This document shows, in pieces, positions 1 through 4,917 of a DNA stretch of 6,354 bases (its first letter is position 1; every line of letters begins with the position of its first letter). The stretch spans positions 155,188 to 161,541 of the forward strand of contig DDAL01000024.1 in the NCBI GenBank assembly GCA_002332615.1, read 5' to 3'. The notes below the pieces were generated by a model. That model was not told the origin of the DNA. It did no database searches and was given only the letters and a program-made list of their open reading frames with translations. Position numbers and translations under genes: made by a program. Source of the stretch: Sphingobacteriaceae bacterium UBA2059 (lineage in GTDB: Bacteria; Bacteroidota; Bacteroidia; Sphingobacteriales; Sphingobacteriaceae).

Positions 1-501
1 GATGTAACCGAGGGCTTTGGCCTTCGATACAGCGCGGCTGCCGTGGGCGAGGTTAATGTGGTTACCAAAATGAAGGAGACCAACGCTGTAATAGGCGGCG
101 AGGGTAACGGAGGCGTTATTTATCCGGAGCTCCACTACGGACGCGATGCTTTAGTAGGTATTGCTTTGTTTTTAACTCACCTGGCTCGTACTGGTGTCAG
201 GATTTCTGAGCTACGCCACTCGTATCCGGCATACTTCATCTCTAAAAATAAAATGGTACTTACAGAGGGCATGGATATCGATGGTTTGCTGGCTGCTGTT
301 CAAAATAAATATATAAATCAGCCTCACTCAACCATCGATGGCCTTAAAATAGAATTTGGCAAGCAGTGGGTGCATCTGCGCCGTTCCAATACTGAACCTA
401 TTATTCGCATCTATTCAGAAGCCGAATCTGAACGTGCGGCTGAGGAGCTGGCAAAGCGACTCATTGAGGATATGAACATGATTTTGAAAAGCGATAACTA
501 G
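1..501 (+). CDS. glmM: Phosphoglucosamine/phosphomannomutase, C-terminal part (5' end outside window)
   Basis: This is the last 166 codons of an alpha-D-phosphohexomutase, probably the enzyme converting glucosamine-6-phosphate to glucosamine-1-phosphate for UDP-GlcNAc, peptidoglycan and LPS synthesis in the cytoplasm. The frame is open from base 1, so the ATG-like start one could place at position 43 (a GTG) is not the real start. Visible are the sugar-binding loop GGEGNGGVIYP (domain 3) and the C-terminal phosphate-binding loop RRSNTEPIIRIYSEA (domain 4). The catalytic phosphoserine and metal-binding domains lie upstream of the window. Family members are about 450-465 residues, so roughly two thirds is missing. 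The loop reads GGEGNGG instead of the GGEQSGH of typical bacterial GlmM, and SNTEP replaces SGTEP; I associate both with the archaeal/Bacteroidota branch, where GlcN-P, Man-P or Glc-P specificity cannot be settled by motif. The next gene starts 5 bp after the stop, suggesting one transcript. Confidence 0.9.
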   Translation, partial: DVTEGFGLRYSAAAVGEVNVVTKMKETNAVIGGEGNGGVIYPELHYGRDALVGIALFLTHLARTGVRISELRHSYPAYFISKNKMVLTEGMDIDGLLAAVQNKYINQPHSTIDGLKIEFGKQWVHLRRSNTEPIIRIYSEAESERAAEELAKRLIEDMNMILKSDN

Positions 502-506
502 TTAGA

Positions 507-1634
507 ATGAGGGTTTACCTGGATAATGCAGCTACCACTGCAATTGATGAAGATGTATTGCAAACGGTGTATGATATGATGGCGAACCAGTATGGTAATC
601 CATCATCTATACATGCTCATGGCAGGGAAGTGCGTACGGCTGTTGAAAAAGCGCGTAAAACGGTTGCGGGTTTTCTAAATGCTTCTCCTTCTGAGATTTT
701 TTTTACTTCTTCGGGCACCGAAGCCGACAATACAGCCATACGCTGCGGCATTGCTGCAAGCGGGGTCAAGCACGCCGTTACCTCTAAAACAGAGCACCAT
801 GCTGTGTTGCATACCCTGGAGTGTATGGAAAAGGCCGGCGACATAAGGCTGAGCTATGTTGATCTGGATGCAAAGGGAAATATAGACCTGGATCACCTTG
901 GCCGGCTGGTTAAAAGCGAACGGAGCTTTGTCTCTATTATGCATGCCAACAATGAAATTGGTACGCTGAACGATATCTATGCCATTGGCGAGATATGCGA
1001 GCAGAATGATGCTATATATCATTGTGACACGGTGCAGACCATTGGCCATTTTGAGCATGATGTGCAAAAGCTGAAGGCTAATTTTATAGTATGCTCGGCA
1101 CATAAATTTCACGGGCCTAAGGGTGTAGGTTTTTTATATGTGAGTCCGCGTCTTAAAATATGTCCGTTTATATATGGAGGTGCGCAGGAGAGGAATATGC
1201 GGGGTGGTACCGAAAACGTGTATGGTATAGTAGGATTGGCAAAGGCAATGGAAATAGCTTATGCAGGTATGGATACGCATCGTGTGCACATACAGGGTCT
1301 TAAGTTGTATATGATGGAAAAGCTGCAGAACGCTATTGAAGGGGTTGCTTTTAATGGAGAAACTGCCGGGGAAAAAAGTTTGTATACGGTACTGAACGTC
1401 TCTTTTCCGGAAACTGAAATGGGCGATATGCTGCTCTTTAATCTTGATATTGCCGGAATCTCTGCTTCGGGGGGAAGCGCCTGCAGTTCCGGTTCAGATA
1501 TCGGTTCTCATGTGCTTAGCGCTATCGGAGCTCCTAAAGGCCGCCCGTCAGTTCGTTTCTCTTTCAGCAAATATACTACACGCGAGGAAATCGATTATAC
1601 GGTTGAGCAGCTGGTAAAGGCCTGCGCGTTGTAA
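507..1634 (+). CDS. Cysteine desulfurase, group I (NifS/IscS-like), PLP-dependent
   Basis: This 375-residue fold-type I aminotransferase-family enzyme removes sulfur from L-cysteine, giving alanine and an enzyme-bound persulfide for Fe-S cluster assembly or tRNA thiolation in the cytoplasm. All hallmarks are present: N-terminal YLDNAATT (residues 4-11), PLP phosphate-contact SSGTEADN (68-75), the PLP-stacking His in TEHHAV (His97/98), HANNEIG (146-152), Asp174 and Gln177 in CDTVQTIG, the Schiff-base Lys200 in SAHKFHGPKG, RGGTEN (232-237), and the persulfide Cys326 in GGSACSSGS. The long Cys loop with SACSSG marks group I, not SufS-type group II. Length is near that of NifS/IscS proteins (about 380-405) and no domain is missing. 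The ATG start leaves a 5-bp gap after the mutase stop; no clear Shine-Dalgarno is seen, as is usual in Bacteroidota. No scaffold (IscU), IscR or tRNA-thiolase gene is adjacent, so the sulfur acceptor is unknown. I leave the symbol blank because nifS and iscS cannot be separated here. Confidence 0.95.
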   Translation: MRVYLDNAATTAIDEDVLQTVYDMMANQYGNPSSIHAHGREVRTAVEKARKTVAGFLNASPSEIFFTSSGTEADNTAIRCGIAASGVKHAVTSKTEHHAVLHTLECMEKAGDIRLSYVDLDAKGNIDLDHLGRLVKSERSFVSIMHANNEIGTLNDIYAIGEICEQNDAIYHCDTVQTIGHFEHDVQKLKANFIVCSAHKFHGPKGVGFLYVSPRLKICPFIYGGAQERNMRGGTENVYGIVGLAKAMEIAYAGMDTHRVHIQGLKLYMMEKLQNAIEGVAFNGETAGEKSLYTVLNVSFPETEMGDMLLFNLDIAGISASGGSACSSGSDIGSHVLSAIGAPKGRPSVRFSFSKYTTREEIDYTVEQLVKACAL

Positions 1635-1646
1635 ATGAAGGCCTTT
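1616..1646 (+). terminator. Possible weak hairpin at the end of the desulfurase gene
   Basis: AAAGGCC (1616-1622) and GGCCTTT (1640-1646) form a perfect 7-bp inverted repeat around a 17-nt loop that contains the desulfurase stop codon. It is followed by the moderately T-rich ATTTGTTCTT. The long loop and interrupted T-run make it a poor intrinsic terminator, so read-through into the acidic-protein gene is possible. Confidence 0.3.
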
Positions 1647-1651
1647 ATTTG

Positions 1652-1701
1652 TTCTTATATAAAACAGGCGGGCTTTTTAGGTGTTTTCTTAATATAAAAC
1701 A
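1652..1701 (+). repeat. Direct repeat pair in the leader of the acidic-protein gene
   Basis: TTCTTATATAAAACA (1652-1666) recurs as TTCTTAATATAAAACA (1686-1701), identical apart from one extra A. The copies start 34 bp apart and their shared ATATAAAACA cores are 35 bp apart. They fill much of the 81-bp gap before the acidic ORF, and the second copy ends 14 bp before its ATG. They could be duplicated promoter or regulator-binding elements or chance AT-rich similarity. A clean TAnnTTTG box with a correctly spaced upstream TTG was not found; TTTATTTG at 1644-1651 is one base off. Confidence 0.45.
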
Positions 1702-1715
1702 TAAAAATCCTACCT

Positions 1716-2264
1716 ATGAGAATGAATGATGATATGCCTTTGAATACTTCGGACAAGGATCTGGATTTCGGGCGACCACACAAGGATACAGGCTTTACTG
1801 GCAATTTGAAAGAAACGGGCGATTTGCTGGGTAACCGCGATGAACTGAATGCTGACGATATGCTGGTGGAACATGATATGACCCCCGGAGATCAGGGCGA
1901 TGTAATGGCTGATACCGGCAGGGATGACGACGAGGAGTTAATGGGTGATGATACGCTGGTTGATGACGATGATGAGCTTCTTGATGATGATCTGCTGGAC
2001 GATGAAGAGGGCGATATGCTTATTGACGATGAAGATGAAGTGCTGGACGATGACCTTATGGTAGATGATGATGACGAGGCGCTGGATGATGGCCTTGCAG
2101 CCGACGATGATATTGAAGAGGATATTACCAGCGGAGCGTTGGTAAACGATGACGACAGTGCAACTGGCAGAAGATCTTTAGGTGCTGACGGACGTATTGA
2201 AAGACGTCATAAGGGTGGTATATTGAACCATGATCCCGGAACCGGCGGCGTAACAGGAATTTAA
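1716..2264 (+). CDS. Hypothetical Asp-rich, highly acidic repeat protein
   Basis: I do not recognise this 182-residue protein. By direct count it has 50 Asp and 14 Glu (about 35% acidic) against 13 Lys/Arg, and no Cys, Trp or Tyr. Three parts are visible. Residues 1-45 are polar (FGRPHKDTGFTGN region). Residues about 46-147 form an acidic tract with degenerate units of the type V-D-D-D-D-E-x-L-D-D-D-L (82-94, 103-115, 116-128) and shorter D-[MT]-L-[VI]-[DE] motifs near 48-52, 79-83 and 100-104. The tail (150-182) is basic and glycine-rich (GRRSLGADGRIERRHKGG, ending GGVTGI). No signal peptide or membrane segment is apparent, so it is probably cytoplasmic and disordered. Codon usage in the repeats mixes GAT/GAC and GAA/GAG, an intact frame runs across 182 codons, and a strong terminator follows; these favour a real gene. 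ATGs at 1716 and 1722 could both serve as start. Cation binding, nucleic-acid mimicry or chaperone-like roles are conceivable but unsupported. Confidence 0.75.
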   Translation: MRMNDDMPLNTSDKDLDFGRPHKDTGFTGNLKETGDLLGNRDELNADDMLVEHDMTPGDQGDVMADTGRDDDEELMGDDTLVDDDDELLDDDLLDDEEGDMLIDDEDEVLDDDLMVDDDDEALDDGLAADDDIEEDITSGALVNDDDSATGRRSLGADGRIERRHKGGILNHDPGTGGVTGI

Positions 2265-2279
2265 GAAAGTTGGTTTAGT

Positions 2280-2306
2280 AAAAAAGAGGCGTTAAGCCTC
2301 TTTTTT
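2280..2306. terminator. Bidirectional intrinsic terminator between the acidic-protein gene and accD
   Basis: AAAAAAGAGGC (2280-2290) pairs perfectly with GCCTCTTTTTT (2296-2306) over 11 bp around a 5-nt GTTAA loop. Because the stem is flanked by an A-run on the left and a T-run on the right, both transcripts get a GC stem followed by a U-tract. It lies 15 bp after the acidic-protein stop and 5 bp beyond the accD stop, so it can serve both convergent genes. Confidence 0.93.
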
Positions 2307-2311
2307 ATTTG

Positions 2312-3157
2312 TTACGAATGCATCATCCGTATAAACGTGGATAGCCGCTGTTTGAGTTCTTTTCGTGCTACAATGAAGTCAAGGAAGCCGTGCTCCAGCA
2401 CAAACTCTGCGGTTTGAAACCCTTTGGGCAAATCTCTTTTAATCGTTTCTTTAATAACTCTTGGGCCTGCAAAGCCTATAAGGGCTCCTGGCTCGGCAAT
2501 ATTTATATCTCCAAGCATGGCAAACGAGGCTGTTACTCCGCCTGTTGTTGGATCGGTCATGAGAGAAATATAGGGTATTTTGGCTTTGCTTAATAAAGCA
2601 AGTTTGGCCGACGTTTTGGCCATTTGCATAAGCGAAAACGCTGCTTCCATCATACGTGCTCCGCCTGATTTAGAGATCATCAAAAAAGGCGTTTTATGCG
2701 CTATGCAATAGTCAATTGAACGGGCAATCTTTTCTCCGACTACTGAACCCATAGACCCGCCTATAAAGTTGAAGTCCATACAGGTGATTACGATATCCTG
2801 GCCGTCGAGCTTGCCGACAGCCGCTCTCACCGCATCTGTCAAACCGGTTTTTTCAATACTTTGTTCCAGGCGAACGGTGTACTTTTTAGTGTCTTCAAAG
2901 TTTAATGGGTCTGCCGAACGCATCGTCGGGAAGAGTTCAGTGAACTCATTATTATCAAATAGTATTGAAAAATATTCTTTGGAACCTATTCGTAAATGGT
3001 ATCCGCAGTACTGACATACATACTTATTTTCTACCTGCTCAGCATAATGCAGGGGTTTTTTACACTCCGGGCATTTGTTCCATATGCCATCGGGGGCTTC
3101 TTTTTTTTCTTGGGTAGAAGTTATAATCCCTTTTTTCTCTCTTTTGAACCAGGCCAT
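2312..3157 (-). CDS. accD: Acetyl-CoA carboxylase carboxyltransferase subunit beta
   Basis: AccD pairs with AccA (not in the window) to move the carboxyl group from biotin on AccB to acetyl-CoA, giving malonyl-CoA, the first committed step of fatty-acid synthesis. The 281-residue product has the N-terminal four-Cys zinc ribbon (Cys29, Cys32 in CPEC; Cys48, Cys51 in CQYC), then the crotonase-type carboxyltransferase core: GGSMGSVVGE (133-142), SKSGGARMMEA (162-172), TDPTTGGVTASFAMLGD (201-217) and GFAGPRVIKET (228-238), whose backbone amides form the oxyanion holes in the family. Length matches the usual 280-300. I chose the ATG at 3157 (MAWFKRE) because the family normally starts there; the frame can extend to an ATG at 3163 (two residues more) or a TTG at 3178 (seven more), which add non-conserved residues. 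It is transcribed away from the aldolase gene. A TTTATTTG sequence on this strand (3183-3176) resembles a -7 box with one mismatch, but lacks a convincing -33 partner. Confidence 0.97.
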   Translation of the reverse strand: MAWFKREKKGIITSTQEKKEAPDGIWNKCPECKKPLHYAEQVENKYVCQYCGYHLRIGSKEYFSILFDNNEFTELFPTMRSADPLNFEDTKKYTVRLEQSIEKTGLTDAVRAAVGKLDGQDIVITCMDFNFIGGSMGSVVGEKIARSIDYCIAHKTPFLMISKSGGARMMEAAFSLMQMAKTSAKLALLSKAKIPYISLMTDPTTGGVTASFAMLGDINIAEPGALIGFAGPRVIKETIKRDLPKGFQTAEFVLEHGFLDFIVARKELKQRLSTFIRMMHS

Positions 3158-3221
3158 ATTCATGGAATAAGGGTACAAATAAACGAATTTTTTAACGAAT
3201 GAAGCGATATAACTGCACGGG

Positions 3222-3234
3222 CATATATTATATG
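3222..3234. promoter_or_regulatory. 13-bp palindrome in the accD-fba divergent intergenic region
   Basis: CATATA-T-TATATG is a perfect 6-bp inverted repeat around one base, about midway between the two start codons (64 bp from accD's ATG, 64 bp from the aldolase ATG). It is immediately followed by GATCTTTG (3234-3241), one base off the Bacteroidota -7 consensus TAnnTTTG and pointing toward the aldolase. It could be an operator, but an AT palindrome of this size may arise by chance. Confidence 0.3.
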
Positions 3235-3298
3235 ATCTTTGTCATGCTGATACTCACTGGAAAGTATTAATTTAGTGGCTGTTAATAACATAAATATT

Positions 3299-4378
3299 AT
3301 GAATTTAAAGAATTATAAGGGAGTACTCTATGGCGAGGCTGTTCAGGAAATGTTTGAGCAGGCTAAAAAACATCAGTTTGCTTTACCTGCAGTTAATGTA
3401 ATTAATACCAGTACTATTAACGCTGTAATGGAAACAGCCAAAGCTGTAAATTCTCCGGTGATTATACAATTATCTAACGGTGGCTCTCAGTTTTATGCCG
3501 GTAAATCTTTAGATAACACGAACATGAATGCCTGCATATTGGGTGGGGTTTCTGCTGCGCAGCATATTCATTTATTGGCTGAGCATTATGGCGTAGCGGT
3601 TATTTTGCACACTGACCATGCTGCTAAAAAACTTCTTCCCTGGATCGACGGATTGCTTTCTTATGGCGAGCGTTTTTATAAACAAAACGGCAAACCTTTA
3701 TTCTCTTCTCATATGCTTGACCTTTCTGAAGAGTCTATTGAAGAGAATATGGACATCAGTAAGAAATACCTTGAGCGTATGAAAGAAATGGGTATGACTA
3801 TAGAAATCGAACTGGGTGTTACAGGTGGTGAAGAGGATGGTGTTGATAATACAGATGTGGACAGTTCTCGTTTATATACTCAGCCTGAAGAAGTTGCTTA
3901 TGCTTACAGTCAGCTGAGCAGTGTGAGTCATCGCTTTACAATTGCTGCTGCCTTTGGTAATGTGCATGGCGTTTACAAACCTGGTAACGTTAAACTTCAA
4001 CCTGTCATTCTTAAAAACTCACAGGAATATCTTAAAAAAGAATTTAACCTGAGCGGCGAAAAGCCAATCAACTTTGTATTCCATGGTGGTTCTGGTTCTT
4101 CTCAGGAAGAGATTAAAGAGGCTATCTCTTATGGTGCGGTTAAGATGAATATTGATACAGATATGCAGTTTGCATTCTGGGAGGGCATCAGAGATTATTA
4201 CAAAAAGAATGAAGGGTACCTTCAAACTCAGATTGGTAACCCTGAAGGAGAAGATTCTCCAAATAAGAAATACTATGATCCTCGTACATGGTTACGTAAA
4301 GGTGAGGAGACCTTTGTTAAACGCTTAACAAAGGCGTTTGAAGATCTTAACTGTATTGATGTAAACGGAAGACTTTAA
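3299..4378 (+). CDS. fbaA: Class II (zinc-dependent) fructose-bisphosphate aldolase
   Basis: This enzyme reversibly cleaves fructose-1,6-bisphosphate to dihydroxyacetone phosphate and glyceraldehyde-3-phosphate in glycolysis and gluconeogenesis. The 359-residue protein is the long FbaA type of class II. Visible in order: FALPAVNV (27-34), the catalytic/zinc motif HTDHAAKKLLPW (104-115, with Asp106 and His107 matching E. coli Asp109/His110), SSHMLDLSEE (136-145), the GGEEDGVDN loop (176-184), zinc-ligand His223 in FGNVHGVYKPGNV, His262 in FHGGSGSS, and the substrate-binding NIDTD (284-288). The closing segment NPEGEDSPNKKYYDPRTWLR is also family-typical. The frame extends upstream to a GTG at 3275, but the extra eight residues (MAVNNINI) precede the conserved MNLKNYKGVL start, so I use the ATG at 3299. 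The gene diverges from accD with 141 bp between starts and ends in a strong terminator, so it is probably monocistronic. Confidence 0.97.
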   Translation: MNLKNYKGVLYGEAVQEMFEQAKKHQFALPAVNVINTSTINAVMETAKAVNSPVIIQLSNGGSQFYAGKSLDNTNMNACILGGVSAAQHIHLLAEHYGVAVILHTDHAAKKLLPWIDGLLSYGERFYKQNGKPLFSSHMLDLSEESIEENMDISKKYLERMKEMGMTIEIELGVTGGEEDGVDNTDVDSSRLYTQPEEVAYAYSQLSSVSHRFTIAAAFGNVHGVYKPGNVKLQPVILKNSQEYLKKEFNLSGEKPINFVFHGGSGSSQEEIKEAISYGAVKMNIDTDMQFAFWEGIRDYYKKNEGYLQTQIGNPEGEDSPNKKYYDPRTWLRKGEETFVKRLTKAFEDLNCIDVNGRL

Positions 4379-4384
4379 GTTTTT

Positions 4385-4392
4385 TATATTTG
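4385..4392 (+). promoter_or_regulatory. Candidate Bacteroidota -7 box upstream of the acetyltransferase
   Basis: TATATTTG matches the Bacteroidota -7 consensus TAnnTTTG exactly and sits just after the aldolase stop codon, upstream of the hairpin. The nearest TTG (4356-4358) leaves about 26 bp, longer than the usual roughly 19-bp spacing to the -33 element, which weakens the call. If used, transcription would start within the terminator stem. Confidence 0.35.
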
Positions 4393-4393
4393 T

Positions 4394-4426
4394 AAAAGCC
4401 ACTCTTATAAGGGTGGCTTTTTTTTT
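4394..4426 (+). terminator. Intrinsic terminator of the aldolase gene
   Basis: AAAAGCCACTC (4394-4404) pairs with GGGTGGCTTTT (4411-4421) over 11 bp including one T-G pair, with a TTATAA loop. Nine consecutive T residues (4418-4426) overlap and follow the stem. The hairpin begins 16 bp after the aldolase stop, a classic strong Rho-independent terminator on the + strand. Confidence 0.95.
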
Positions 4427-4443
4427 ACCTGTTTGTTTACACT

Positions 4444-4896
4444 ATGTCTTGTACCCTAAATTTAGTTCGTATTATAAAAGTAGTCCGTACACAGGACCTT
4501 CAGCAAGTCTTTGCCGTGAGAACGGCTGTCTTTGTCAAAGAGCAGAACTGCCCGACAGACCTGGAATGGGAGTTTGAGGATGAGTCGGTACACTTTTTGG
4601 CTCTGGTTAATGATGAACCTGCCGGCGCTGCAAGATGGCGAAAAACGGATCAGGGCTTTAAGCTCGAGCGCTTCGCTGTGTTGAAAGGCTTTAGAGGTAT
4701 AGGTGTAGGAGAGGCGCTTGTGAAAGCTGTCCTTGCTGACCTCCCTCAAGAGGCAAAGGTAGTTTATTTGCATGCACAGCTTCACGCAGTCGGATTCTAT
4801 GAGAAACTCAACTTTGTAAAAGAGGGGCCCGAGTTTGAAGAGGCGGGCATCATGCACTATAAAATGCGGCTTCAAACAGACGCTACCTTGTCTTAA
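4444..4896 (+). CDS. GNAT-family N-acetyltransferase, YjcF-like
   Basis: This 150-residue single-domain protein has the Gcn5-related acetyltransferase fold and is expected to use acetyl-CoA on an unknown amine substrate. It shows the N-terminal helix pattern QQVFAVRTAVFVKEQNCP (20-37), the LEWEFEDESVHFLAL strand region (40-54), GAARWRKT (61-68), LERFAVL (74-80) leading into the acetyl-CoA pyrophosphate loop FRGIGVGEALV (83-93, Arg84-Gly-Ile-Gly-Val-Gly), then YLHAQLHAVGFYEKLNF (108-124) and the C-terminal FEEAGIMHYKM (131-141). This order resembles B. subtilis YjcF and more distantly E. coli ElaA, whose substrates are not well established. The ATG at 4444 is the only in-frame ATG ahead of the conserved region; the first seven residues look non-conserved. 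It starts 17 bp after the aldolase terminator's T-run, so its promoter is unclear. It converges on the next gene with 21 bp between stops and no visible terminator between them. Confidence 0.93.
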   Translation: MSCTLNLVRIIKVVRTQDLQQVFAVRTAVFVKEQNCPTDLEWEFEDESVHFLALVNDEPAGAARWRKTDQGFKLERFAVLKGFRGIGVGEALVKAVLADLPQEAKVVYLHAQLHAVGFYEKLNFVKEGPEFEEAGIMHYKMRLQTDATLS

Positions 4897-4917
4897 GTGC
4901 CGTCTCATCAAGCCTTT

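Noticed and set aside
675..1112. 145-codon open frame on the minus strand inside the cysteine desulfurase gene, with another at 617-844
   Set aside because: Both are fully antisense to a conserved enzyme with all catalytic motifs, overlap each other in different frames, and have no supporting signals.
1959..2099. GAT/GAC-rich tract considered as a microsatellite or non-coding repeat array
   Set aside because: The frame stays open, synonymous codons vary between units, and Leu/Val positions are regular, which fits a protein-level repeat better than simple DNA slippage or a CRISPR-like array; no spacers are present.
1716..2264. Acidic protein as an EF-hand or RTX calcium-binding protein
   Set aside because: I could not find a proper DxDxDG EF-hand loop or GGxGxDxxx RTX nonapeptides; the Asp content alone does not support either family.
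2390..3202. Several short + strand frames (2390-2593, 2769-3014, 2996-3202) opposite accD
   Set aside because: They are antisense to accD, their translations are low-information, and none has a plausible promoter or start context.
3158..3298. Riboswitch or small RNA in the accD-fba intergenic region
   Set aside because: The region is AT-rich without extended stems or recognisable riboswitch core elements; only the small palindrome stands out.
4462..4911. 149-codon open frame on the minus strand opposite the GNAT gene
   Set aside because: It lies antisense to a clear GNAT protein over almost its whole length, and its translation has no recognisable motifs; it is a shadow of the real gene.
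4897..4917. Terminator between the convergent GNAT and ndh genes
   Set aside because: The 21-bp gap and adjoining coding ends contain no convincing hairpin with a T-run.
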